Part shown: piece by piece, positions 26,092 through 32,941 of the stretch
How the letters are laid out: every line of letters begins with the position of its first letter
Numbering within the stretch: the stretch's first letter is position 1
Source: Cyanobacteria bacterium SW_9_44_58
GTDB lineage: Bacteria; Cyanobacteriota; Cyanobacteriia; Cyanobacteriales; Rubidibacteraceae
Assembly: GCA_003021905.1 (NCBI GenBank)
Contig: PXPI01000017.1
Span: 1 to 36,435, forward strand
Reading direction: 5' to 3'
DNA: 36,435 nt
Notes under the pieces: model-generated
Database searches by the model: none
Seen by the model: only the letters and a program-made list of their open reading frames with translations
What the model was told of the DNA's origin: nothing
Made by a program: the position numbers and the translations under genes

Positions 26092-27165
26092 TCAAGTCAA
26101 CTCAACTTGAGAATCATCTCCCAATAAAAACCGCATCGCCTTCGGGCGCTTCGGCGCCATTTTCAACTCCACCCGTTCCCCAATTAAACTATCAACAATC
26201 CGCTGCTGAATCTGGAGAACTTTTGACTCCCGCAAAATCACACTATGTTCCAAATCCGCTTCCCTTAAAATAGCCTCATCGGCAATGCTGGTATAAGGGC
26301 CAATAAAACAATTTTCCAGCACACAATTGCTCCCGATAATTGCCGGTCCCCGAATCGTCGAATTAATAATGCGGGTTCCTTCCCCAATCGTCACGCGACC
26401 AATGAGTTCCGAATCTTCATCCACCTCTCCCGAAACTTTGATCTCTAATTTCGTATCCAGAATAATGCGGTTGGCTTCCAATAAATCATCTTTTTTCCCC
26501 GTATCCAACCACCAACCAGGCAGTTGGCGAGACCCCACCGGTTGCTTGTTATCAATCAGCCATTGAATGGCATCGGTGATTTCCAATTCGCCACGTGCCG
26601 AAGGTTCAATGTGCGCGATCGCGTCATGAATGCGAGGGGTAAAGAAATAAATCCCCACCAACGCCAAATTCGAGGGGGGATCTTGCGGTTTTTCCAGCAA
26701 GTCGGAAACCGTTCCTTGCTCATCCACTTTGGCCACCCCAAACGCACTGGGATTAGACACCGGACACAGCAGAATCAACGAATCCAGACGCTGGGTTTGA
26801 AACGCTTGCAAAAAGCCCGTTAATTCCCCTTCTACCAGATTATCCCCCAAATACATCACAAACGGAGAATTCCCCAGAAACGGCTGGGCAATTTTCACCG
26901 CATGGGCTAATCCTAACGGTTCTTCCTGGGCAATATAAGTGATGTTGGCCCCAAACTGACTGCCATCCTCGGTTTTTTCCTGAATTTCCTCTCCCGTTTC
27001 CGGGCTGATAATAATGCCGATGTCGGTAATGCCGGCTTGGACAATGGCTTCAATGCCGTACCATAAAATGGGCTTATTGGCCACCGGCACTAGCTGTTTG
27101 GCGCCAGTATAGGTTAACGGGCGCAGCCGAGTTCCTTTTCCCCCAGACAGAATTAAGGCTTTCAT
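26092..27165 (-). CDS. rfbA: glucose-1-phosphate thymidylyltransferase (long form)
   Basis: Makes dTDP-glucose from dTTP and glucose-1-phosphate. Seen: MKALILSGGKGTRLRPLTYT with the nucleotidyltransferase loop, KPILWYGIEAI, MYLGDNLVEGELTG, and GWWLDTGKKDDLLEANR. From about residue 245 there is a left-handed beta-helix with hexapeptide-like repeats (IGRVTIGEGTRIINSTIRGP and onward), as in the roughly 355-residue long subfamily. The ATG at 27165 is chosen: it overlaps the rfbD stop as ATGA and gives the usual family N-terminus; a start further upstream would add 17 residues. Last gene of the rfbC-rfbD-rfbA operon. Confidence 0.94.
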   Translation of the reverse strand: MKALILSGGKGTRLRPLTYTGAKQLVPVANKPILWYGIEAIVQAGITDIGIIISPETGEEIQEKTEDGSQFGANITYIAQEEPLGLAHAVKIAQPFLGNSPFVMYLGDNLVEGELTGFLQAFQTQRLDSLILLCPVSNPSAFGVAKVDEQGTVSDLLEKPQDPPSNLALVGIYFFTPRIHDAIAHIEPSARGELEITDAIQWLIDNKQPVGSRQLPGWWLDTGKKDDLLEANRIILDTKLEIKVSGEVDEDSELIGRVTIGEGTRIINSTIRGPAIIGSNCVLENCFIGPYTSIADEAILREADLEHSVILRESKVLQIQQRIVDSLIGERVELKMAPKRPKAMRFLLGDDSQVELT

Positions 27166-28049
27166 GCGTTTTCCTTGGCGAATTGCGTCAACATCTTCCG
27201 TAAACTGACTCGCCATTGCGGGGGACGAGTTCCCAACGCTTTAGCAATTTTTTCTCCCGATAATACCGAATAAAGCGGTCGCGGGGCAGGGGTGGGATAG
27301 TCGGCAGTGGGAATGGGAGAGACCCGCTCAATTTTGAGGGGAAATCCAAGACCCTGGGCTTCCTCAAAAACGGCCAGGGAAAAATCGTACCAGCTGGCAA
27401 CCCCGCTATTGGTAAAGTGATAAATTTTTTGTAGCGGAGAGCGGGGTAAATTCGCAATCAAACCCGCAATAGCTTGGGCAATATCATGTGTCCAACTGGG
27501 CGTTCCCACTTGATCGGAAACCACGTTTAATTCCTCTCGTTCCTTTCCCAGCCGCAGCATGGTTTTGACAAAGTTCTTTTTCCCATACGTTCCATACACC
27601 CAAGCCGTGCGAACAATTATATAATTATGGCAATGGTTTTGAATGCCCGCTTCTCCGGCTAATTTGGATTTGCCGTAAACCCCCATGGGGTTCGGTGAAT
27701 CTTGTTCGGTATAGGGTTGATTGTTTTGACCGTCAAACACATAATCGGTGGAAATGTGGAACAGTCTGGCCCCGATTTGTTCGGCGCATTGGGCTAAAAT
27801 CGCAGGAGCGTCCCCGTTAACCGCATGAGCCAATTCCGGTTCACTTTCTGCCTGATCCACTGCCGTATAAGCCCCGGCATTAATGATTAAATCCGGTTGG
27901 TGGGTGTGAAGGGCTTTCCGAATTTGCTCGGGATTGCTTAAATCCAGTTCTTCTTTTCCCAGGGCAATGAGTTCTCCCAACGGTGTTAACAGGGGCTGCA
28001 AGTCTTGACCCAGTTGTCCGTTTTTGCCGGTGAGCAGGAGTTTAGTCAT
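27162..28049 (-). CDS. rfbD: dTDP-4-dehydrorhamnose reductase
   Basis: Last step of dTDP-L-rhamnose synthesis. Short-chain dehydrogenase fold with LLTGKNGQLGQDLQPLL at the N-terminus, NAGAYTAVDQAE, HISTDYVFDGQ, the catalytic YGKSKLAGE motif, and VRTAWVYGTYGKNF-type sequence (here VRTAWVYGTYGKKNFVKTM). The 295-residue length is standard. Overlaps rfbC by 8 nt upstream and rfbA by 4 nt downstream. Confidence 0.96.
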   Translation of the reverse strand: MTKLLLTGKNGQLGQDLQPLLTPLGELIALGKEELDLSNPEQIRKALHTHQPDLIINAGAYTAVDQAESEPELAHAVNGDAPAILAQCAEQIGARLFHISTDYVFDGQNNQPYTEQDSPNPMGVYGKSKLAGEAGIQNHCHNYIIVRTAWVYGTYGKKNFVKTMLRLGKEREELNVVSDQVGTPSWTHDIAQAIAGLIANLPRSPLQKIYHFTNSGVASWYDFSLAVFEEAQGLGFPLKIERVSPIPTADYPTPAPRPLYSVLSGEKIAKALGTRPPQWRVSLRKMLTQFAKENA

Positions 28050-28587
28050 ATAAATCCGCGTCCTTCAAATATTGTCCTTGTTGGTCTTTCCCGGATAAAG
28101 TCGGTTCCCCCAACAGCTGCCAATCGATAGCCAAGTCGGGATCGTTCCACAGAATGCATCTCTCCTGTTGCGGGGCATAATAATCGGTGGTTTTATACAA
28201 CACTTCTGCTACTTCTGAGCGAACATAAAAGCCATGGGCAAAGCCTTCAGGAACCCAAAGCTGCCGTTTATTGCCAGCGCTTAAGACACAGCTTACCCAT
28301 TGACCAAAGGTAGGAGAACTGCGCCGAATATCCACGGCAACATCCAAAATCTCACCGATAACCGCCCGGACGAGTTTCCCTTGGGCATGCCGGATTTGAT
28401 AATGCAAACCGCGTAAGACATGTTGTTGCGAACGGGAGTGGTTATCTTGAACAAAGTTGGTTTCCACACCAGTTTGTTCCTGAAATTGTTTGCGATTGAA
28501 ACTTTCAAAAAAGAATCCCCGGTCGTCCCCAAACACCTTGGGCTTAACAATTAATACCTCTGGGAGTTCCGTTTGGGTAATCTCCAT
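28042..28587 (-). CDS. rfbC: dTDP-4-dehydrorhamnose 3,5-epimerase
   Basis: Cupin-fold epimerase of dTDP-L-rhamnose synthesis. Seen: VFGDDRGFFFESFNRKQF, FVQDNHSRSQQHVLRGLHYQ with the catalytic His region, GKLVRAVIGEILDVAVDIRR, PEGFAHGFYV and ILWNDPDLAIDW. The 181-residue length is standard. First gene of the operon; no rfbB (4,6-dehydratase) is found in the window, so that step must be encoded elsewhere. Confidence 0.96.
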   Translation of the reverse strand: MEITQTELPEVLIVKPKVFGDDRGFFFESFNRKQFQEQTGVETNFVQDNHSRSQQHVLRGLHYQIRHAQGKLVRAVIGEILDVAVDIRRSSPTFGQWVSCVLSAGNKRQLWVPEGFAHGFYVRSEVAEVLYKTTDYYAPQQERCILWNDPDLAIDWQLLGEPTLSGKDQQGQYLKDADLYD

Positions 28588-28671
28588 TTAGCACCAGAAT
28601 TCGCTTGGAACATTAGCTAGGATACAGGAAAACCGTGTTTTGTCAATCCCTAGTTCAAGAATTGCTGAGGC

Positions 28672-28770
28672 GCGATCGCGCGAGAAACCAACTTTTGTTG
28701 GTCTTATAACAATTTGGGAAATGCCTTCTTCCAGTTGCAGTCTTGGCAACAAGCAGTGGAAGCTTACCGA
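28672..28770 (+). repeat. intact isolated TPR unit (R2) between rfbC and a truncated vapC
   Basis: Thirty-three codons with no stop: AIARETNFCWSYNNLGNAFF, then QLQSWQQAVEAYR. This is a complete tetratricopeptide unit of the cyanobacterial WSYNNLG type, starting with the HIP1 octamer (GCGATCGCG as Ala-Ile-Ala). No start codon, ribosome binding site or neighbouring TPR is present. Its end coincides with the point where the antiparallel vapC toxin gene is cut off. Confidence 0.8.
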
Positions 28771-28931
28771 AATTTACCTAACCTAGATTTAATTGACATT
28801 TCCCAAAGACTTGCGACACTGAGAAAACTAAAATTGTTCTCATTTTCAATCAAATCTTTAAAGTGATCGCTTAATCGAGAATCATCATTAACAAACCAAA
28901 GAAATATATGTGTGTCTAATAATAAATTCAT
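28764..28931 (-). pseudogene. vapC: truncated PIN-domain toxin (VapC-like), 55 codons
   Basis: Reading from ATG at 28931: MNLLLDTHIFLWFVNDD, then RLSDHFKDLIENENNF and SVASLWEMSIKSRLGKFR, stop. The opening LLLDTHIFLWF and the SVASLWEMSIKSRLGK stretch are those of cyanobacterial PIN/VapC ribonucleases, which are normally about 125-135 residues. The first metal-binding Asp (D6) and the Glu of LWEMS remain; the later acids are gone. Homology stops at GKF, exactly where TPR relic R2 begins, so the toxin is inactivated. Its ATG overlaps the antitoxin stop as ATGA, the usual coupling. Confidence 0.82.
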
Positions 28932-29179
28932 TCCATATATTCTTGAAAATCCTCAAGGGGTTCATCAAAATCATCACTCATCCATACTTTATCTTTAGCA
29001 CTTCCTCGTTTTAGCCGTCGTTTAATTTTACCTTCGGTGCACCGATTCGAAGATTCAATCGGAGAAATTTTTGCCACTGGTTGGTTATCTTGAGTAATCA
29101 CAATTTCTTCTCCTTGAATAGCCAAATTAAGAAGTTCTGCAAGATTGGATTTAGCTTTGCTTATATCTAATTTAGTCAT
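28928..29179 (-). CDS. Phd/YefM-type antitoxin
   Basis: An 83-residue antitoxin: DNA-binding N-terminal half MTKLDISKAKSNLAELL followed by GEEIVITQDNQPVAKI, and toxin-binding tail GSAKDKVWMSDDFDEPLEDF, typical of antitoxins paired with PIN toxins. ATG at 29179 is preferred over a TTG three codons upstream. Seven residues, IESSNRC, between the two halves are encoded by a shortened copy of the micro-insert found in TPR relics R1 and R4, inserted in frame. The partner toxin is truncated, so this antitoxin is now orphaned but may still repress its own promoter. Confidence 0.88.
   Translation of the reverse strand: MTKLDISKAKSNLAELLNLAIQGEEIVITQDNQPVAKISPIESSNRCTEGKIKRRLKRGSAKDKVWMSDDFDEPLEDFQEYME
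29039..29059 (+). repeat. 21-nt derivative of the micro-insert inside the antitoxin gene
   Basis: GCACCGATTCGAAGATTCAA plus one T equals the 31-nt insert of relics R1/R4 with ten central bases (TCCGGCGCCT) missing and one substitution. Its 21 nt are exactly seven codons of the antitoxin reading frame. Confidence 0.6.
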
Positions 29180-29251
29180 AATATGCAATCTTATTCAAGT
29201 TTTTCGTTTTGATATATTTTATAAGTGTGGCAGTAATTTTGTATTTTATTG

Positions 29252-29374
29252 TATTAGCAATTCTTACTCTAATGAGGTACGCTAGACACCGAACCAATTA
29301 AGTCATTAAATTTTGTCATGAACCTTACTCAGTCAATGTTGTTACTGTACCTCGTGATTCCAATAACTGCTATA
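29252..29374 (-). mobile_element. MITE copy B (about 123 bp)
   Basis: Reverse-complement copy of the element at 9342-9463. Read on the minus strand it starts TATAGCAGTTATTGGAATC and ends with a sequence close to AGAATTGCTAATA. Differences from copy A are scattered substitutions without indels larger than a base or two. It lies upstream of the Phd/VapC module in a 572-nt gene-free stretch. Confidence 0.82.
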
Positions 29375-29760
29375 TTATTCTTTAGCATACTCTATCTTTA
29401 AAGATATTAATTCAAATGTATTTATTGATAATTCCAAAAAATCTGATAACAATTCCGCAAAAAAATAACTGGTCAAATTACTTATATTTTCTAGAAGATC
29501 TCAATTAAAATTATAAATCAACTAATCTGTAAAAACAAGACTCATTGCAGAGTTTGACTATTCTAACTTTTAACTGGGTAATAATTTAGATAATAGTTTG
29601 ATTAGCCTCAACACGCGATCGCGCTAAATCCCAATTTTTTTCCGTCTCATCAAATCCGGTAGATGCCCTATTTCAGTTGCAACGTTGGCAACAAGCGGTG
29701 GAAGCTTACGAGGCGCGATCGTATTCTGTTCACCGAATCAAATTTTATAGTTTCCAACGA
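29375..29760. other. gene-free stretch containing TPR relic R3
   Basis: AT-rich up to about 29600 with no frame, tRNA or terminator that I can support; the remainder is TPR relic R3. Together with MITE copy B this makes 29180-29760 free of genes. Confidence 0.6.
29615..29720 (+). repeat. decayed TPR-unit relic R3
   Basis: GCGATCGCG begins AIALNPNFFPSH; after a frameshift the text continues NPVDALFQLQRWQQAVEAYE, ending at a second GCGCGATCG. It is R4's sequence without the 31-nt micro-insert, so it shows the uninterrupted HIP1 site. Confidence 0.75.
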
Positions 29761-30096
29761 TTAATAGTGATAACGTCCTTGCAGGAAATGAATTTTTTGG
29801 TTGTGCACGCGATAAACGATGCGGTGTTCTTGATCAATTCGCCGTGACCAAACCCCTGAGTAATTCATGTATTTTAACGGCTCTGGATGCCCTTTGCCGG
29901 TAAAGGGATCGCCATCTAGAATGTCTTCAATTAAGTCAAACACTTTATCATAGATTTTTTGATTATTCGCCGCCCACCAGCGAAGATCCTCCTTGAATTG
30001 TTCATGAAAGACAGGAGCAAGGGAATAAGAGGATGGTTGATTTGACTCGGAAGAAGGCGGTTGTTTCTTATTTTTCCTTTTTTTCCCTTTTGGCAA
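29761..30096 (-). CDS. yoeB: Txe/YoeB family toxin
   Basis: Ribosome-dependent mRNA interferase of the RelE fold. The core matches YoeB: FKEDLRWWAANNQKIYDKVF, GDPFTGKGHPEPLKY, VWSRRIDQEHRIVYRV and the C-terminal LQGRYHY with the catalytic Arg, Tyr and His. At 111 residues it is longer than the usual 84-90 because of a Lys/Ser-rich N-terminus. Start is TTG at 30096: GGAG lies 7 nt upstream within the antitoxin gene and no ATG lies in the proper place. The gene overlaps its antitoxin by 29 nt. Confidence 0.88.
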   Translation of the reverse strand: MPKGKKRKNKKQPPSSESNQPSSYSLAPVFHEQFKEDLRWWAANNQKIYDKVFDLIEDILDGDPFTGKGHPEPLKYMNYSGVWSRRIDQEHRIVYRVHNQKIHFLQGRYHY

Positions 30097-30367
30097 GATC
30101 CATCTCCGCTTGAAGTTCCTCTAGCGTTTGGGTAGGAATATTGTCTTGTTCTGATTCTTCTAATGCCTCAAAGAGTCTTGAAGCATTTTTGCGCGATCGC
30201 AATAGATGCAGCGTTGTCATCAAACTGGAATAATCATCCGCTGACATGAGTACCGCTTGTTGTTTTCCCCGTCGAGAAACACCATAAACTTTCCCATCCT
30301 CCACCACTTCATCAAGAATTTTGGCAAAGTTTTCTCGAGTCTGAGTATAGTTAATCGTTTCCAACAT
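30068..30367 (-). CDS. yefM: YefM/Phd family antitoxin
   Basis: A 99-residue antitoxin: MLETINYTQTRENFAKILDE, GVSRRGKQQAVLMSADDYSS and LLRSRKNASRLFEALEESE are typical YefM features (dimerising DNA-binding half, then helical toxin-binding tail). It precedes and overlaps the YoeB toxin gene, the standard order, and the pair probably autorepresses its promoter upstream of 30367. The module appears intact. Confidence 0.9.
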   Translation of the reverse strand: MLETINYTQTRENFAKILDEVVEDGKVYGVSRRGKQQAVLMSADDYSSLMTTLHLLRSRKNASRLFEALEESEQDNIPTQTLEELQAEMDLAKREKKEK

Positions 30368-30442
30368 AATTCAATTACTTATTCTTGTACAGTTTTCTGT
30401 GCAGTTTTAGTTTATCACAAGGTAAACTTCTCAACCCAACAC

Positions 30443-30584
30443 GCGATGCACCTCCGGCGCCTGAATCGAAGATTCAATCGCGCTGGAACCCAATTTATTT
30501 CTTTTGGTCTCATAACAACCTTGCAGATGCCTGATTTCAGTTGCAACGTTGGCAACAAGCGGTGGAAGCTTACGAGGCGCGATC
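30443..30584 (+). repeat. decayed TPR-unit relic R4
   Basis: Reads, past the micro-insert at 30448-30478, CTG GAA CCC AAT TTA, then NLADA, stop, FQLQRWQQAVEAYEARS. It shares with R1 the flanking AACTTCTCAAC sequence upstream as well as the insert, so R1 and R4 descend from one longer repeat of about 160 bp. It lies between the antitoxin yefM and the 3' end of a Uma2 gene. Confidence 0.78.
30448..30478 (+). repeat. 31-nt micro-insert splitting a HIP1 site (copy 2)
   Basis: Same insert as at 25947-25977 with A instead of G at its third position, located between GCGAT and CGCG. The uninterrupted version of the surrounding sequence is in relic R3. Confidence 0.75.
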
Positions 30585-30588
30585 AAAG

Positions 30589-31155
30589 TTAATGATGAAA
30601 AATCTTCCCGATTGGCAATCTGAAATCAGGCAACAAAGCTGATGTTAGAACATCTGATGTTGTTAAGGTTAACGCCAAGGTTAATTGTCCGTTTTTTTCC
30701 CGATAAACTTCTATCTGTTCAGTAAAACGATCGACGATCCAATATTCTTTGACGCCCCCTTGGGAATAGAGTTTTAATTTTGCTTGCTTATCACGATAAA
30801 TATGTCTTTCCCCTGCCGAAAGCACTTCAACAACTAATTCTGGAAACTCCGTAAAATGTCCAGCTTCATCTTCAATAGCTGTTAATCGCTCATTGCTCAC
30901 CCACACTAAATCAGGAATAACACTATCCTGTGAGGAAGGAATAATTCCAGGATTCGGAATGACAAAACCAAAATGGTTCTCTGACCAGTCTTCCAATTTT
31001 CTTCCAATTTTATTAATCAGGTTTTGGTGTTTCCAGTGAGGGGCGCGAGTCACAAATAATTCTCCGTTAATAATTTCACGGCGAATTCCCTCGTTTTCAG
31101 GAAGTGCATTTAAGTCATGGATTGTCCATCGAATGGAAATAGTAGATTGATTCAT
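30589..31155 (-). CDS. Uma2 family (DUF820) endonuclease-like protein
   Basis: A second Uma2 protein, 188 residues from ATG at 31155. Seen: TIHDLNALPENEGIRREIIN, GELFVTRAPHWKHQ, SVIPDLVWVS with the active-site Asp, PELVVEVLSAG with Glu, and KLKLYSQGGVKEYWIVDR with the lysine helix. The frame is open for 46 further codons upstream, but those overlap TPR relic R5 and do not resemble the family, so the shorter start is preferred. The cellular role of the family is unknown. The stop lies 5 nt from relic R4. Confidence 0.88.
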   Translation of the reverse strand: MNQSTISIRWTIHDLNALPENEGIRREIINGELFVTRAPHWKHQNLINKIGRKLEDWSENHFGFVIPNPGIIPSSQDSVIPDLVWVSNERLTAIEDEAGHFTEFPELVVEVLSAGERHIYRDKQAKLKLYSQGGVKEYWIVDRFTEQIEVYREKNGQLTLALTLTTSDVLTSALLPDFRLPIGKIFHH

Positions 31156-31272
31156 CGGCAATTGCTGAAAAACCAGCAGGTATGTTGGCTCTAGTTTATC
31201 AGACGTGAGCGAAAAGACCTCGTCCTCACGCTTTGCTTCGGTCAGCACAAGCAAGGCAAAGGTGGATTCCTT

Positions 31273-31334
31273 TTCCAATTGTAACCTTGGCAAGAAGCAG
31301 TACTGCGATCGCGCTGGAACCCAATTTATCTCCT
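31273..31334 (+). repeat. short TPR-unit relic R5
   Basis: FQL, stop, PWQEAV joined out of frame to GCGATCGCGCTGGAACCCAA (AIALEPNL). The same parts as R1 and R4, but with the AYR codons missing. It lies between the Uma2 and Tab2 genes. Confidence 0.65.
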
Positions 31335-31349
31335 AAACATTGACTTGAG

Positions 31350-32174
31350 CTAATCAAAATCATCTCCTCGCAACAGCCAAAACCCCGTATCTGTCATTCC
31401 TGAATCATCGGGCTGAATGAGGAGAAAATGCAGCCCATTGCTGTTTTGTTTCCGTTGTTCATATTTTTCCGCGGCTTGGGCAACGTCGGGATCTTCAAAG
31501 GTAATAATCACCCAACGATCGCGCAATCCAGCTTCTAACAGCAATCCCCCCGACTCTCCTACCGCTGTGGGAACATAGTTAACGGCCATGGGCTGGGTTT
31601 CGGCAAACCATTGCGCTAGCTGCCAAGACTGTCGCCCGCCATAAATAATCATTCCAGGAATGAGGGTAGTTGTCCCCAAGTTCAACTGAAACGGAAACAG
31701 CTCCTCTGGCATCTCACAAAAGGGAATAGGGCGTTCCGGCATGCGATATTCAATTTCTTCGGCAGGCAGACTGGCAAATTGCCACTGTTCCCCCCAAATG
31801 TTTTCCGGCAACGGCTGCGGGGGCGGCGATTCCACTTTAATTCTCTCTTCCCCGTCGCGATCGCGCAAAACTTGTTTTAATAACGGGGTACGTCGAGTAG
31901 CTTCCACAGGAATGTCCAACTTTTGCCCTGCCAACTGCAATAACTGTAATGACTCGGGGCGAAACACCCGCATCTTGTCTGGCAGCTGTCCTTGGGCAAT
32001 TTCCTGTAAAGCAGCCGCTAACCAATCCACCGTTGCTTCGGCTTGGGAACAAGACTCAGTGACAACAGCTTGATCCGCTTCTTTGCAGACCACTAATTCC
32101 CAGACCGACCCTTCATTGCTCGATTGGGGACGACGATAAAAATCAACTTGCCAGGAGGATTTGCTTGGGGTCAT
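31350..32174 (-). CDS. Tab2/Atab2 family RNA-binding protein
   Basis: A 274-residue soluble protein with the family layout: N-terminal WQVDFYRRP and WELVVCKE, a middle Pro-rich stretch (PPPQPLPENIWGEQWQFASL), PIPFCEMPEELFP, then IPGMIIYGGRQSWQLAQWF and the C-terminal GLHFLLIQPDDSG and FWLLRG. In Chlamydomonas, Tab2 activates translation of the photosystem I psaB mRNA; plant Atab2 acts on both photosystems. Cyanobacterial homologues are widespread but their role is not established, so only the family is claimed. Confidence 0.78.
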   Translation of the reverse strand: MTPSKSSWQVDFYRRPQSSNEGSVWELVVCKEADQAVVTESCSQAEATVDWLAAALQEIAQGQLPDKMRVFRPESLQLLQLAGQKLDIPVEATRRTPLLKQVLRDRDGEERIKVESPPPQPLPENIWGEQWQFASLPAEEIEYRMPERPIPFCEMPEELFPFQLNLGTTTLIPGMIIYGGRQSWQLAQWFAETQPMAVNYVPTAVGESGGLLLEAGLRDRWVIITFEDPDVAQAAEKYEQRKQNSNGLHFLLIQPDDSGMTDTGFWLLRGDDFD

Positions 32175-32277
32175 ATTTTCTAAAATAACTTAGGAACTGG
32201 GATCAATTCCCCTTGTCATCGTAAAAATTCGTTACAGTGGAAATAAATATCACTTCTCTCGTAAATTGTAAGACGCA

Positions 32278-32919
32278 ATGGCATCCTCAACCGCTATGGC
32301 TGTAAGAGAACTTCCCCTTTTTCCCTTGCCCGACGTTGTTTTATTTCCGGGCCGTCCCCTTCCCCTCCACATTTTTGAGTTTCGGTATCGCATGATGATG
32401 AATACGATTCTGGAAACGGATCGCCGATTTGGCGTGTTAATGTTCGATCCGGTCAAAGGAGACATTGCCCCAGTGGGCTGTTGTGCTGAGATTTCTCAAT
32501 TTCAGCGTCTCCCGGATGATCGCATGAAAATGCTGACCCTCGGGCAACAACGGTTTCGCGTTTTAGATTGGGTACGAGAAAAACCCTATCGCGTGGGGTT
32601 AGTAGAATGGATGGATGATGACCCCCCCGAAACTGACTTGCGTCCCCTTGCTAGCGATGTGGAATCGTTATTAAGGGATGTGGTAAAATTGTCTGCGAAA
32701 TTAACGGACCAAACCATTGAACTCCCCGATGACATTCCAGATTTGCCTAGGGAGTTATCCTTTTGGGTAGCGAGCAATTTGTACGGGGTAGCCTCGGAAC
32801 AACAAACGCTTTTGGAAATGCAAGACACCAAAGCCCGTCTCGATCGAGAAGCAGAAATTCTCGGTTCCACCCGCAACCATCTGGCTGCCCGTACTGCCTT
32901 AAAAGATGCCCTGAATTAG
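32278..32919 (+). CDS. LON substrate-binding-domain protein
   Basis: A 213-residue protein consisting of the LON N-terminal (substrate-binding) domain without ATPase or protease parts: ELPLFPLPDVVLFPGRPLPL, HIFEFRYRMM, FGVLMFDPVKGDIAPVGCCA, MKMLTLGQQRFRVLDW, followed by a helical half with ELSFWVASNLYGVASEQQTL. Stand-alone forms are common in cyanobacteria, with no firmly assigned function (adaptor or chaperone-like roles are proposed for the domain). Divergent from the Tab2 gene across 103 nt; the downstream transglycosylase starts 22 nt after its stop. Confidence 0.88.
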   Translation: MASSTAMAVRELPLFPLPDVVLFPGRPLPLHIFEFRYRMMMNTILETDRRFGVLMFDPVKGDIAPVGCCAEISQFQRLPDDRMKMLTLGQQRFRVLDWVREKPYRVGLVEWMDDDPPETDLRPLASDVESLLRDVVKLSAKLTDQTIELPDDIPDLPRELSFWVASNLYGVASEQQTLLEMQDTKARLDREAEILGSTRNHLAARTALKDALN

Positions 32920-32941
32920 TGAAAAAGGAATAAGAACTAGT

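Noticed and set aside
28687-28702. Perfect ACCAAC-TTTT-GTTGGT hairpin, considered as a terminator downstream of vapC
   Set aside because: It lies inside the TPR-coding text of R2 (the Thr-Asn-Phe-Cys-Trp codons) and has no T-tract, so coding origin explains it.
30257-30592. Plus-strand frame of 111 codons opposite yefM
   Set aside because: Its N-terminal part is antisense to the antitoxin and its C-terminal part is TPR relic R4 in the wrong frame.
31156-31293. 46-codon N-terminal extension of the Uma2 gene
   Set aside because: It overlaps relic R5 and does not resemble the family's N-terminus; the ATG at 31155 gives the normal start.
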